64,000 nt of DNA from Bacillus_BA fengqiuensis (GTDB lineage: Bacteria > Bacillota > Bacilli > Bacillales > Bacillaceae_H). Within the stretch, counting starts at the first letter, position 1. Each line of letters opens with the position of its first letter. This document shows positions 16,855-25,375 of the stretch, piece by piece. The stretch lies in the NCBI GenBank assembly GCA_030813035.1, contig JAUSTV010000002.1; one strand, given 5' to 3'. A program made the translations under genes and the position numbers. The notes under the pieces were generated by a model that saw nothing but the letters and a program-made list of their open reading frames with translations, made no database searches and had not been told where the DNA came from.

Positions 16855-17590
16855 TCTAATAGATTGTGATAATTCCATCAATCAAAATCTCCTTTAAAAA
16901 ACGTATAAAATTTGTGATAGTTGATTTTTCTAGTCATAAGAAATGTGATAGTTTCAAATCCAATTGGATGATGGAATAAAAATTATGAAGTTTTTTGCAA
17001 ATTCTATCTGTGAAATTTTACAAAATATTACATAAAACGACAGGTAGCTTACAATATTTCTTTTTAGAATACGACTTTCTTTAAGAAATAGGAATGATAA
17101 AAAGTGTGATAGTTACAAAATAAAATGTGTGATCATAAAAATAAAAAATGTGATACTTAAAAGATAAAATCTGTGAGGATTCAAATAAAAAGTGTGATAG
17201 TTTAAAGATAAAATCTGTGAGGGTTCGTATAAAAAGTGTGATAGTTCAAGATAAAATCTGTGAGAATTCGTATAAAAAGTGTGATAATTCAAGATAAAAT
17301 CTGTGAGGGTTTGTATAAAAAGTGTGATAATTCAAGATAAAATCTGTGAGGGTTTGTATAAAAAGTGTGATAATTCAAGATAAAATTTGTGAGGATTCAA
17401 ATAAAAAATGTGATAGTTAAAATAAATCTTGTGATAATACAAATAAAAAATGTGATCATTCATAGATAAAATCTGTGAGAATTCGAATAAAATGTGCGAG
17501 AGTTAGAATAAATTTTGTGAGATTAAAGATAAAGAATGTGATAACTCAAACAAAATCTGTGATAGTTCGGATAAAAAATGTGATAATTAA
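16855..17590 (+). repeat. Iteron array, plasmid replication origin
   Basis: About 25-30 copies of a TGTGA(T/G) core occur on the plus strand, most in the form AAAAAGTGTGATAGTT or AAATCTGTGAGGGTT. Between about 17100 and 17420 the two forms alternate about every 21-22 bases, giving a composite unit of 43 bases that is almost perfectly repeated four or five times. Spacing of two helical turns puts all sites on one face of the DNA, as expected for Rep_3 binding. Flanking copies are more diverged. Confidence 0.9.
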
Positions 17591-17768
17591 CTTTAACAAA
17601 AGCTGTCATATCAAGCTTTTTCGAGTCTTAAAACATAAAAACAAGAAATCATTTAAACAGATAAACATAAAAAACAAAATATATTTAAACAACATAAACA
17701 GAGAAGATAGTATGCTGCTTTTCCGTCTTTCCTTTATAAACATATTTCTCCTCTATTCTTTTCAAAAA
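17591..17768. other. Very A/T-rich region beside the iterons
   Basis: About 180 bases with few G or C, made of ATTTAAACA- and ACATAAAAA-like runs. Its position beside the iterons and its composition suit the DNA-unwinding element of the origin. I saw no clear DnaA box. Confidence 0.5.
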
Positions 17769-17770
17769 AT

Positions 17771-17824
17771 ATTAAAGAGCCTGTTTTGATCAATTTTTTT
17801 TTCAAAACAGGCTCTTTAATATTT
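17771..17824. terminator. Strong bidirectional hairpin
   Basis: A perfect twenty-base-pair stem (arms 17771-17790 and 17805-17824, including GAGCCTGTTTTG) has a T-rich loop and T tracts on either side. It would stop transcription from the thiamine operon before it enters the origin. One arm is found again at the window start. Confidence 0.85.
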
Positions 17825-17862
17825 GAAAATCATCGTTATAAGAAGTACTTTTAATCAAGCAT

Positions 17863-17912
17863 TTTTATCCTGCATTAACGGGCAGTAAGACTTCATCTCA
17901 AGGTGAGGAGTG
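17863..17912 (+). repeat. Dispersed structured repeat, copy B (short)
   Basis: TTTATCCTGCATTAACGGGC, then AGTAAGACTTCATCTCAAGG, then GAGTG. It is the left part of the element seen in full at 22303-22457. Confidence 0.6.
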
Positions 17913-17931
17913 AATAATTCCCTGTAAAGAC

Positions 17932-18672
17932 CTATTCACTTGGCTTTATTAACGTATAATATATCTTTCTTTTCCACTGTAAAAACTCTTCCTCCAGTAA
18001 AAATTCTTCCTTTCTCGGTCTGGAAAAAGGAACCTTAAACTCTGCAATAACATGGGCTGGTTTTTCAGACAAAACCAATATTCGGTCGGATAAAAACAGT
18101 GCCTCTTCTATATTGTGAGTCACAAATAATATGGTTTTTCGATATGTTTCCCATATAGACAGAAGCCATTTTTGCATCTCAAGTCTTTTCAGCTCGTCTA
18201 AAGCTGAAAATGGTTCATCGAGACAAATAACAGATTGAGGGCTTAATAATGCTCTAATAAAAGCTGCTCGTTGCTTCATGCCCCCTGAAAGCTCATGGGG
18301 GTAGGCATTTTCATAGGCCTCTAAGCCGGCCTTCTGAATCATTTCTCTAGCCATTTCCCTATCTTTTTTTCCGATAAGCTCTTGTCCAAGCATGACATTT
18401 GCTAAGATGGTCCTCCATGGTAAAAGGGAAGGGGATTGGGGCATATAACTAATAGAACCCCGTTTCCCGTTAATCATTTCATTATCTAAATAGATATGTC
18501 CGCTATCAGGTGGTAAAATACCGCCTATTAGGTTGAAAAGCGTACTTTTTCCACTTCCGGATGGACCTAGAATGGAAACAAATTCTCCTTTTTCAACCGT
18601 TAAGTTGAGGTTTTTAATTACATCATTTTGTCCAAAACGAAGGGAAATATCCTTAACAGTCAGATGACTCAT
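17932..18672 (-). CDS. thiZ: ABC transporter ATPase, thiamine-precursor uptake
   Basis: A 246-residue ATPase: Walker A GPSGSGKS (36-43), Q-loop near YMPQ (78-81), signature LSGGMKQR (129-136), Walker B with CLDEP (about 149-155) and the H-loop VTHN. It belongs to the nitrate/sulfonate/taurine-type group that includes ThiZ. Its start overlaps the permease gene by four bases (ATGA), and the operon is headed by a TPP riboswitch. The role is inferred: it powers uptake of a pyrimidine precursor of thiamine. Confidence 0.85.
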   Translation of the reverse strand: MSHLTVKDISLRFGQNDVIKNLNLTVEKGEFVSILGPSGSGKSTLFNLIGGILPPDSGHIYLDNEMINGKRGSISYMPQSPSLLPWRTILANVMLGQELIGKKDREMAREMIQKAGLEAYENAYPHELSGGMKQRAAFIRALLSPQSVICLDEPFSALDELKRLEMQKWLLSIWETYRKTILFVTHNIEEALFLSDRILVLSEKPAHVIAEFKVPFSRPRKEEFLLEEEFLQWKRKIYYTLIKPSE

Positions 18673-19436
18673 TTTCTTTTATCCCCCTTTGATTGCCATC
18701 TTACCAGCCATCGTTCCACTAGCAGGATCGCCGCAAAGAATAGTAAACTTAACGCCATAATAGAAAGAATCGCCACAAAAACACGATCTGTTCTAAAGGA
18801 AGAAGAGGCTAATGTCATATAAACGCCAATTCCCTGTTTTGCTCCAAGCCATTCTGAAATAACGGCTCCCATCACGCTATAGGTTGCTGATATCTTTAAA
18901 CCGGAAAAAATGGAAGGAACGGCATAGGGAAGCTCTAATTTTAAAAATAATTGTCTCTTTGAAGCCCCGGCCATCATCATGTAATGTTTTAGCTCAGGAT
19001 CTGTTTGTCTAAATCCATCAAGGGAAGAAACTGCTATCGGAAAAAAACAAACAAGAGTAATAACGATCATTTTAGGCAGAAGACCGAACCCAAACCAAAC
19101 AACTAAAAGGGGAGCCAGTACGATAATCGGGATATTTTGAGATAAAATTAATAAGGGATAAACAGATTCTCTTATAAAAGGAAGCAAGTGCAACAGAATA
19201 GCGGTAAGAAGGCCTATTCCAGTACCCACTGCAAACCCTATTAGGGCTAGTTTGACAGTGGAAAAGAAATCTGGATAAAAATGCGGCCAGCCTTCCAGCG
19301 CTTCCGAAAAAATTTTAGTGGGAGCCGGAAGCAGCCAATCCGGAATTTCCGCTTGTTTTACCGCTATTTCCCATACAATGAAGAAAAGGAGGAGTATCCA
19401 AATTGGCCTCCACCTTTTTAAAACACGCTTGCTCAT
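18669..19436 (-). CDS. thiX: ABC transporter permease, thiamine-precursor uptake
   Basis: A 255-residue protein with six likely membrane helices and the cytoplasmic EAA loop (HYMMMAGASKRQLFLKLELP) that contacts the ATPase. It is of the SsuC/TauC/ThiX type. It starts one base before the end of the gene upstream (stop-start overlap at 19434-19436) and overlaps thiZ by four bases, so the genes are translationally coupled. Confidence 0.85.
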   Translation of the reverse strand: MSKRVLKRWRPIWILLLFFIVWEIAVKQAEIPDWLLPAPTKIFSEALEGWPHFYPDFFSTVKLALIGFAVGTGIGLLTAILLHLLPFIRESVYPLLILSQNIPIIVLAPLLVVWFGFGLLPKMIVITLVCFFPIAVSSLDGFRQTDPELKHYMMMAGASKRQLFLKLELPYAVPSIFSGLKISATYSVMGAVISEWLGAKQGIGVYMTLASSSFRTDRVFVAILSIMALSLLFFAAILLVERWLVRWQSKGDKRK

Positions 19437-19726
19437 TATCGATGTTTCTCCGTTAACTGTTCCATTGTAATTCCATCAGGCTGATAAAGCACTTTTACTT
19501 GAGATATTACGTTATGGCTTCCCATTTCAATCATACGCTCATTCATTTTAACAATGATCCCCAATAGATCCTGTAATTCGCCTTCCATCGTCGTTTCAAG
19601 AGGATGAACTTCATATTTGATGCCTGATTCCTGTATGACGCGAATTGCTTCATCTACATAAGGAATGACACTTTCCCCATCTTTTGTTTTTGGGATTATT
19701 TGAATGCTTACTAATGAATTGGCCAT
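19436..19726 (-). CDS. Thiamine-binding protein of the MTH1187/YkoF type
   Basis: A 96-residue soluble protein (SLVSIQIIPKTKDGESVIPY and later IKYEVHPLETTMEGELQDLL). The alternating beta-alpha pattern and ETTMEGE motif mark the MTH1187 (DUF77) ferredoxin-like fold, related to the thiamine-binding domain of YkoF. It sits between the substrate-binding and permease genes of the TPP-regulated operon, which supports a part in binding the pyrimidine or thiamine in the cytoplasm. Confidence 0.8.
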   Translation of the reverse strand: MANSLVSIQIIPKTKDGESVIPYVDEAIRVIQESGIKYEVHPLETTMEGELQDLLGIIVKMNERMIEMGSHNVISQVKVLYQPDGITMEQLTEKHR

Positions 19727-19738
19727 GTTTTTGCCTCC

Positions 19739-20737
19739 TTATTCAGGTAAGAAATCGTTCGTAAATGCTTTTTTAGAGTCAAGTTCTTTTTCTAACAGTT
19801 TATTATCATACATCCAACTTGCATAGTTTTCCCAAACTTCAAGCTTTTGTTCACCCCATCGTGCGGCATCATCTTGATAGCGGGTGGATAACCATTCTTG
19901 ACTCTTTTTAACAAGATCTGAATCTAAATCAGGTACAGCCTTCAGTAAAATATCTGCTGCCTCCTCCGGCTTATTAATCGTAAATTCATAACCTTTTGAA
20001 GTTGCTTTAACAAAGGCTTTTACCATATCGGAATGTTCGTCAATCATTTTTTCACTCGTAGCTAATACCGGTGTATAGTAATCGAGTTTGTCTGTGTAAT
20101 CGGTTAAATAAACCATATTTAATTTTTCTCCCCGAAGCTCAGCTTCGATGCCTGTCCAGCCGTAATAAATCCATGCAAAGTCAACATCTCTTTTAACTGC
20201 TGTGAAGAAGTCAGTGTCCCCCATATTAACAATGCCTACTTTCTCGACATCTGCTTTCTCGAGGTTCATTAAGGAAGTAATAACGGCCTTTTCTACTGGT
20301 GATCCCCAGCCGCCATAAGTTTTACCTTCAAAATTTTTAGGGGATGTAATATTTTTCTCTGCAGGTGAAGCAAATCCGGAAGTGTTGTGTTGAATAATGG
20401 CAGCTATTGAAACAAGAGGAACACCTTGAACCCTAGCTTGAGTAATTCCTTCTTGATAGCTTATTCCAAAATCTGCTTTGCCTGAAGCAACAAGCTGGTC
20501 TGCGCCTGTTTCGCCAGGTGTAATAATTTCTACATCTAATCCTTCCTCTTCAAAGTAGCCTTTGTCTTTTGCGACATATAGTCCTGTGTGATTGGTATTT
20601 GGTGTCCAATCCAGAACAACTGAAACTTTTTTGAGAGAATCCTTTTGTTCCTTTTGTTCTTCAGCTGGTGCTGCATTATCGTTGCTGCAGCCTGAAAATA
20701 GAAACAGTGAACAGAGAACTGTTAACCACTTTTTCAT
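19739..20737 (-). CDS. thiY: Substrate-binding lipoprotein for thiamine pyrimidine (ThiY/NMT1 type)
   Basis: A 332-residue protein with a lipoprotein signal (LFLFSGCSN, lipid-bearing Cys at 17). The mature part is of the NMT1/THI5 family: VVLDWTPNTNHTGLYVAKDK, GYFEEEGLDVEI, GKADFGISYQEG. The family binds N-formyl-aminopyrimidine or hydroxymethylpyrimidine and hands it to ThiX/ThiZ. It is the first gene after the TPP riboswitch. A good ribosome-binding site (TTAGGAGGATG) precedes the ATG. Confidence 0.88.
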   Translation of the reverse strand: MKKWLTVLCSLFLFSGCSNDNAAPAEEQKEQKDSLKKVSVVLDWTPNTNHTGLYVAKDKGYFEEEGLDVEIITPGETGADQLVASGKADFGISYQEGITQARVQGVPLVSIAAIIQHNTSGFASPAEKNITSPKNFEGKTYGGWGSPVEKAVITSLMNLEKADVEKVGIVNMGDTDFFTAVKRDVDFAWIYYGWTGIEAELRGEKLNMVYLTDYTDKLDYYTPVLATSEKMIDEHSDMVKAFVKATSKGYEFTINKPEEAADILLKAVPDLDSDLVKKSQEWLSTRYQDDAARWGEQKLEVWENYASWMYDNKLLEKELDSKKAFTNDFLPE

Positions 20738-20809
20738 AAATCATCCTCCTAAGTCGTTTTATGTAATTGGTAAAAAACGCATGCGCTTTACATCCTCCAC
20801 AAAAGCTGG

Positions 20810-20849
20810 GAATAAAAATAAAAGCGCCTGGATACGATACCCGGGCGCA
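20810..20849 (-). terminator. Riboswitch expression-platform terminator
   Basis: On the minus strand GCGCCCGG pairs with CCAGGCGC (one mismatch) and is followed by TTTTATTTTT. It lies between the TPP aptamer and thiY, where ligand binding would let it form and stop transcription. Confidence 0.7.
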
Positions 20850-20885
20850 CACTATCAAACAATCATTATTCTGTATGAAAGTATG

Positions 20886-20981
20886 TTCCCTACGCTGGTA
20901 TCAACCAGATCAGGTTCTAAGGGTCAACACCTTACGGACGTTCTCTCAACCAGCAAAACCGGTTCCCCTACATTCCTCGAT
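20886..20981 (-). promoter_or_regulatory. TPP riboswitch (THI element)
   Basis: The minus strand shows the conserved blocks in order: TAGGGGAACC, GCTGGTTGAGAGAA, ACCCTTAGAACCTGATCTGG and GATACCAGCGTAGGGAA. These are the hallmark sequences of the thiamine pyrophosphate aptamer. It controls the thiY-thiX-thiZ operon and implies shut-off when TPP is plentiful. Confidence 0.95.
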
Positions 20982-21106
20982 ATTTAATTTAGTACCGTAC
21001 TCATTATAACAGAAAGTGAATGTTTTAAAAGGGGAGTTTATCATTTCACCACTCTCGATAGAATGATGATTTACCTGAAAAAAAGAGTCCTGGAACATAC
21101 CAACCT

Positions 21107-21140
21107 TTTTCACCGTTTTTTCATTTTTGTTTTATATAGT
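21107..21140 (+). promoter_or_regulatory. Stress-regulon promoter 1 (PrsA-like gene)
   Basis: The repeats TTTTCACCGT (21107) and TTTTCATTTT (21118) lie 11 bases apart. The -10 box TATAGT starts at 21135, 28 bases after the first repeat start. Spacing is identical in the promoters at 24651, 25376 and 34222. It reads towards the foldase gene at 21271. The rest of 20982-21270 shows no gene. Confidence 0.75.
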
Positions 21141-21270
21141 AAGTACTGATGAAGCGTGCTTTAATAAGGAGCGTTAAAGTCTTATCCTGCGGTTGCAGGC
21201 GCTTATCGTATAAAACTGCAAAAATGAATTCAATGGGGCCTTTGGATATTAGGTGAGAGGAGAATGGAAA

Positions 21271-22164
21271 ATGATAGAAAAGTTACGTAATAAGAAAATA
21301 TATTTTTTAATGATATTGATCATTTTAGGAGTGGTCATGTCGATCGGCGTTATATTTTCAAACAAAGAAGTCGTTGCGCGTGTAGACGGAAAAACCATCA
21401 ACAAAGATCAATTGTATGATTTACTGGTACAACAGGGGGGAGAGGCAGCTCTCGATTCTCTCATTGATCAAGCCGTTATTGAAAAAGAAGCTGAGAAACA
21501 AAAGATTGATATTGCTGAAAAAGATATTGAAAAGGAATTAAAAGTATTAGAAGAATCTTATGGTGGCGAAGAAGCGCTGAAAGAAGCTATGGAAACAAGC
21601 GGCATCTCTCTGGCAGATGTAAAAAAGGACCTTTCCTTGAATTTAATAATCGAAAAGCTTCTTGAATCTAGAATTTCAGTAACTGAAGAGGAAATGACAA
21701 CGTATTTTGATGAAAACAAAGAATCATTTGCGACAGCGGAGCAAGTGAAGGCGAGTCATATTTTAGTAGAGGATGGAGCAACAGCGAAAAAAGTGAAAGA
21801 CAAGCTGGCAGGCGGTGAAGATTTTTCTGCATTAGCGAAGGAATATTCAACAGATACGACGACAAAGGAACAGGGCGGCGACCTCGGATTCTTCGCAAAA
21901 GGGGAAATGGTAGCCGAATTTGAAGAAGCGGCTTTTTCATTAAACCCAAATGAAATCAGTGAGCCGGTCAAAACAGAATATGGATATCATATTATTAAAC
22001 TGGTCGAGAAACAAGAAGCAAAAGAAGCGAACTATGAAGAAAGCAAAAGTGAAATTAAAGAGCAGCTAATCAGCGAAAAGATGCAGACAGAATATGCAAC
22101 ATGGCTGGAAGAGAAAAAAGGGGAGTATGAAATCGAAAATTTCCTTACCGAAGAGGAAAACTAG
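21271..22164 (+). CDS. PrsA-like foldase (parvulin peptidyl-prolyl isomerase)
   Basis: The start is ATG 21271, eight bases after AGAGGAGA; the product is 297 residues. An N-terminal membrane helix (IYFLMILIILGVVMSIGVIF) lacks a lipobox cysteine, so it is a membrane-anchored and not a lipid-anchored relative of PrsA. A SurA-N-like helical region follows. The PpiC rotamase domain runs about 160-255 (VKASHILVEDGATAKKVKDK, EYSTDTTTKEQGGDLGFFAKGEM-like, GYHIIKLVEK). It would fold exported proteins outside the membrane. It shares its promoter type with htrA and pspA downstream. Confidence 0.85.
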   Translation: MIEKLRNKKIYFLMILIILGVVMSIGVIFSNKEVVARVDGKTINKDQLYDLLVQQGGEAALDSLIDQAVIEKEAEKQKIDIAEKDIEKELKVLEESYGGEEALKEAMETSGISLADVKKDLSLNLIIEKLLESRISVTEEEMTTYFDENKESFATAEQVKASHILVEDGATAKKVKDKLAGGEDFSALAKEYSTDTTTKEQGGDLGFFAKGEMVAEFEEAAFSLNPNEISEPVKTEYGYHIIKLVEKQEAKEANYEESKSEIKEQLISEKMQTEYATWLEEKKGEYEIENFLTEEEN

Positions 22165-22177
22165 AAAAAGTGATGGT

Positions 22178-22217
22178 TTAAAACGGCAGCCCGGCATGGA
22201 AGGCTGCCGTTTTAAAC
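22178..22217 (+). terminator. Rho-independent terminator
   Basis: The stem AAAACGGCAGCC with GGCTGCCGTTTT has a short loop; it lies 20 bases after the foldase stop codon. Confidence 0.85.
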
Positions 22218-22302
22218 GAAGCCTATATAAAATGGCAGATGAAAGAAGTCTTTACTATTGAAAATTCTTTCATTATCTTGTTAGTAGAGAATATGATCAG
22301 TG

Positions 22303-22457
22303 ATAAAGGAAACTTCCATTATTGGAGGTTTTCCTTCATCCTCCAATGATGGTTAGTTGACTTATCGGGCTTTTATGGGCAGTTATCCCCCACTTATCCT
22401 TCTTGTTTCCTCTAAGTCTTGAAGTGGGGGTTTTACTGCCCGTTAATGCGGGATAAA
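22303..22457 (-). repeat. Dispersed structured repeat, copy C (full length)
   Basis: Read on the minus strand it begins TTATCCCGCATTAACGGGCA, then has CCCCCACTT pairing with AAGTGGGGG, then GGAGG and CCTCC arms around GATGAAGGAAAA, and ends near AATGGAAGTTTCC. It is the longest copy, about 155 bases, and fills most of the space between the foldase terminator and the response regulator. Confidence 0.75.
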
Positions 22458-22486
22458 ATGGGAAAAGTGGAAAGGAGTTTTTACAT

Positions 22487-23161
22487 ATGAACATTCTTTT
22501 GGCAGAAGATGATTTACAGCTTGGTGAATTAATTGGGTTTATGTTAAAGAAAAAAGGAGGATACAAGGTCGATTGGGTAATGGAAGGGGAGGATGCTTAT
22601 GATTATGCTGTTGCTTCTCATTATGACATCCTTATTCTAGATTGGATGATGCCAAACGGAGATGGAGTGGATGTGTGCCGACGCTTACGAAAAGAGGGAT
22701 ATTCCGGTGCGATTTTAATGCTAACGGCGAAGGACTCCGTTGAAGACCGCATAGTAGGCCTAGATTCGGGTGCGGATGATTATCTCGTCAAACCGTTTGA
22801 AATCGATGAACTTCTTGCGCGATTACGGGCCCTTTCCCGCCGAAATTATGCGCCTATTGTAGAGGAAGAAGTCCATATTCATGATATGGTGTTGAATCGG
22901 ACGAGCCAAACGGTCTGCCAAGGAGAAGAGAACATCCAATTGAGCCCGCGTGAATTTCAGCTATTGGATTTACTCATTCAAAATAAAGGACAAGTTTTGC
23001 CGCGTGAGACCATTTTAGATCGAGTTTGGGGATATGATGCGGATGTATCCATTAAGACAATTGATGCGACGGTTAAACTGCTTCGAAAGAAGCTCGATGT
23101 CATCGGAAAGCAAGAACGGATTCAAAGTATAAGAGGGGTGGGGTACAAATTTGAAATCTAA
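22487..23161 (+). CDS. OmpR-family response regulator
   Basis: A 224-residue regulator. The receiver domain has Asp8 and Asp9, the phospho-accepting Asp52 (LILDWMMPN), Thr80 and Lys102. The C-terminal winged helix runs about 130-224 (IQLSPREFQLLDLLIQNKGQ, then SIKTIDATVKLLRKKL and IRGVGYKFEI). The ATG follows GGAAAGGAG. The kinase gene overlaps it by eleven bases. I infer that it binds the TTTTCAYY repeats found before four units in this island; the spacing of 11 bases suits an OmpR/PhoB-type tandem dimer. Confidence 0.93.
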   Translation: MNILLAEDDLQLGELIGFMLKKKGGYKVDWVMEGEDAYDYAVASHYDILILDWMMPNGDGVDVCRRLRKEGYSGAILMLTAKDSVEDRIVGLDSGADDYLVKPFEIDELLARLRALSRRNYAPIVEEEVHIHDMVLNRTSQTVCQGEENIQLSPREFQLLDLLIQNKGQVLPRETILDRVWGYDADVSIKTIDATVKLLRKKLDVIGKQERIQSIRGVGYKFEI

Positions 23162-24587
23162 TCTTCTTTCACTCATGCGTGCTTGGCGGAATGGTGGAGA
23201 GAAGGATGTATTTAAAAGTACACAAAATCGTTTAACCCTTCTGTACAGCGGATTGCTTATGCTCTTTCTCGTTCTTTTCATTGTAGTTGTTTATTCATTG
23301 CTTTATACAGTGATTTTAAAGGACCAGGAGCGTGAATTGGAGGAAATGGCTGCCCAAGAAGCGCGAATTTTTGAAAATTATTTGGTGCAAAACAATTATC
23401 GAAGCCTTCAGGGGATTCAAAATCAAGAGTTAGTGTTAGCAGGTGTAGATCAATTTTTTTATTATGTAGTGAATCCTAAAGGGGAATTGATCATGGGGGA
23501 TGAAAAAATTCCTGAGCTGCGTCAGGATTTGTTCAACCTTCTAGGAGGGTGGGTTCCACAGCGAAAAGAAATTCGTCAGGAAACACTGCAAGCCACTTAT
23601 TCCGAATGGAGGCCAAAAGGCAAGGGAATGGATGATAAATTGCGTTCCCCTGCGAAGCATCATGAAATTCAGCTGATGATAGCCGGCCGTCCCATTTTCT
23701 ATAAAGGTCAATTCATCGGGATGCTTTATATCGGAAAAGATATTTCATTTGCTTATGAATTATTTAAGCTGCTCCTTATTATTTTAGCAGGACTAGCTAT
23801 TCTATTTTCCGGAGTTGCCCTGTATCTGAGTCATTTAATGTCTAAAAAGGCGATGGTGCCGATTACCCGGGCTTTTACGAGACAACGCGAATTTGTGGCG
23901 GATGCCTCCCATGAGCTGCGTACCCCTTTAAGTGTGATGTTGTCTTCAATCGACGCGATGGAAATGACTGTAGATACGGAGGAAGATGATTTTTCGCGTA
24001 AGCTGTTAGTCAATATGAGAAGTGAAGTGAAGCGGATGACTAAATTGGTTAGCGATTTGCTGACACTCGCTCGTTCGGATTCAGGTACAATCGAACGAGT
24101 TAACGAAACATTTGATTTCCGGCCTCCTGCGGAAAAAGCGATTCAATCGGTTAAGCCGCTGGCAGCGGCAAAGCAAATTAAGCTGCATTTGAGTGCTCCT
24201 GAAGCCATGCTGGTAAATGGGGATCCGGAACGGTTAACACAATTGCTCTATATTTTGCTGGATAACGGAATCAAGTACACTCCAAATGGGGGAGATGTTT
24301 ACCTGGCTCTTTCGGTTGAGTCATATGAACATCGTCCGGTCATATGTATTCAAGTAAAGGATACGGGAATAGGAATCAAGCCGGAAGATCATGATCGAAT
24401 ATTTGACCGTTTTTATCGATCAGATAAAGCGCGGACAAGACAAATGGGCGGACATGGATTAGGACTGTCTATTGCGAAATGGATTGTTGAAACCCACGGG
24501 GGAACGATTCAAGTTTCCAGTGAAATCGGCAAGGGAAGTACCTTCACTATACGAATTCCTTTTTCTTCTATCACCAAGAAAGCGTAA
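23151..24587 (+). CDS. Sensor histidine kinase, partner of the regulator
   Basis: A 478-residue membrane kinase starting at TTG 23151 behind GAGGGGTGGGG. Two membrane helices (about 31-55 and 200-225) flank an extracytoplasmic domain of about 145 residues. The HisKA motif FVADASHELRTPLSVML has its histidine near 257; the ATPase has DNGIKYTPNGG, DTGIGIKPEDHDRIFDRFYR and GGHGLGLSIAKWIVE. The neighbourhood (foldase, HtrA, PspA) suggests it senses misfolded exported protein or envelope damage. Confidence 0.92.
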   Translation: MKSNLLSLMRAWRNGGEKDVFKSTQNRLTLLYSGLLMLFLVLFIVVVYSLLYTVILKDQERELEEMAAQEARIFENYLVQNNYRSLQGIQNQELVLAGVDQFFYYVVNPKGELIMGDEKIPELRQDLFNLLGGWVPQRKEIRQETLQATYSEWRPKGKGMDDKLRSPAKHHEIQLMIAGRPIFYKGQFIGMLYIGKDISFAYELFKLLLIILAGLAILFSGVALYLSHLMSKKAMVPITRAFTRQREFVADASHELRTPLSVMLSSIDAMEMTVDTEEDDFSRKLLVNMRSEVKRMTKLVSDLLTLARSDSGTIERVNETFDFRPPAEKAIQSVKPLAAAKQIKLHLSAPEAMLVNGDPERLTQLLYILLDNGIKYTPNGGDVYLALSVESYEHRPVICIQVKDTGIGIKPEDHDRIFDRFYRSDKARTRQMGGHGLGLSIAKWIVETHGGTIQVSSEIGKGSTFTIRIPFSSITKKA

Positions 24588-24619
24588 GACTGCTGAAAAA
24601 GCATCTTGCGCTTTTTTAT
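24578..24619 (+). terminator. Rho-independent terminator
   Basis: The stem AAGCGTAAGA with TCTTGCGCTT encloses the loop and overlaps the kinase stop codon; TTTTTTA follows. It separates the two-component genes from the PepSY promoter just downstream. Confidence 0.85.
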
Positions 24620-24650
24620 TTGTGGGAAGTTTCCTTTATTGGTGTTTCGT

Positions 24651-24684
24651 TTTTCATCATATTTTCATCATTCTTTTTTAGAAT
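24651..24684 (+). promoter_or_regulatory. Stress-regulon promoter 2 (PepSY gene)
   Basis: TTTTCATCAT at 24651 and again at 24662, then TAGAAT as the -10 box at 24679. The first repeat and the -10 box are 28 bases apart, as in the other three. Confidence 0.8.
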
Positions 24685-24716
24685 CCTATCTGAGAAGGAT
24701 ACAAGGAGGAACAAAC

Positions 24717-25202
24717 ATGAAAAAAATGAGACAGGCACATTTATGGATTGGATTAATTACATCTGTTTTCTTGCTGATGGAAGCTATTACAGGAATATTG
24801 CTAACTGAACCATGGTTGATGGGGCAGGAATCCAGCCATCAACCCATGCATATACAAACTGAAGAACAGGGACAATCTCAAGTAGAGAATATCGGACAAG
24901 AGCAATCGGCAGCAATCAGTGCTGCACAACAAGAAAGTACAGCTGATGCAAGTTTACCGCAAAGAAATTTTGAAGAAAGGGAAGGCTTTAATAGAGGCGA
25001 TGAAGGAAACTCATTAATGGGCATCGTTAAAGGCCTACATGCTGGGAGACTTGGAACTGTGGATATTAAATGGGTGATTGACGTGGCGGCTATCAGCATG
25101 ATCTTCTTAACGGGATCGGGCATCTATCTATCTGTAAAGTTGTTAGCGGCCCAGCGAAAAAGCCGAAAGAAACGTTCATTAAAAGTATCAGAGGTACAAT
25201 GA
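24717..25202 (+). CDS. PepSY-associated membrane protein
   Basis: The start is ATG 24717 behind AAGGAGGA; the product is 161 residues. An N-terminal helix (LWIGLITSVFLLMEAITGILL) and a C-terminal helix (VIDVAAISMIFLTGSGIYL) enclose an extracytoplasmic part rich in Gln and Glu. The HLWIG and GLHAGRLG motifs with the closing SGIYLS helix are typical of PepSY-TM proteins. It may act as a sensor partner or protease modulator for the adjoining kinase; that is inference from context and co-regulation. Confidence 0.75.
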   Translation: MKKMRQAHLWIGLITSVFLLMEAITGILLTEPWLMGQESSHQPMHIQTEEQGQSQVENIGQEQSAAISAAQQESTADASLPQRNFEEREGFNRGDEGNSLMGIVKGLHAGRLGTVDIKWVIDVAAISMIFLTGSGIYLSVKLLAAQRKSRKKRSLKVSEVQ

Positions 25203-25210
25203 GGAAGAGA

Positions 25211-25249
25211 AAAGTGTAAGGGATAAAAAATCTCTTGCGCTTTTTTATT
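25211..25249 (+). terminator. Rho-independent terminator
   Basis: AAGTGTAAGGGAT pairs with ATCTCTTGCGCTT with small mismatches and is followed by TTTTTTATT. It is a near copy of the stem after the kinase gene. Confidence 0.75.
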
Positions 25250-25257
25250 GTTTAGGA

Positions 25258-25321
25258 AATTATCACGAGTTAACGGGACATAAGATCTCACTTGATGGAA
25301 GTTCCGTTTATAAAATTCATC
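25258..25321 (+). repeat. Dispersed structured repeat, copy D (short)
   Basis: ATTATCACGAGTTAACGGGA, then CATAAGATCTCACTTGATGG, then AAGTTCCGTTTATAAA. It keeps both ends of the element but lacks its middle. Confidence 0.55.
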
Positions 25322-25375
25322 TCGAATTTCTTTACGAGCTACTCAAATCTCTTGCAATTTATTTTTTGCATTCGT

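Noticed and set aside
16855..17590. CRISPR-like look of the repeat array
   Set aside because: The units follow one another with no unique spacers of constant length, no cas genes are near, and a Rep_3 gene is adjacent, so they are iterons.
17475..17789. Open reading frame of 104 codons across the iterons
   Set aside because: Its sequence is only translated iterons and A/T-rich DNA (repeating RIK- and VRI-like words), with no ribosome-binding site.
22256..22292. Fifth stress-regulon promoter before the two-component genes
   Set aside because: Only one TTTCATTAT half-site is present and no -10 box is found at the required distance.
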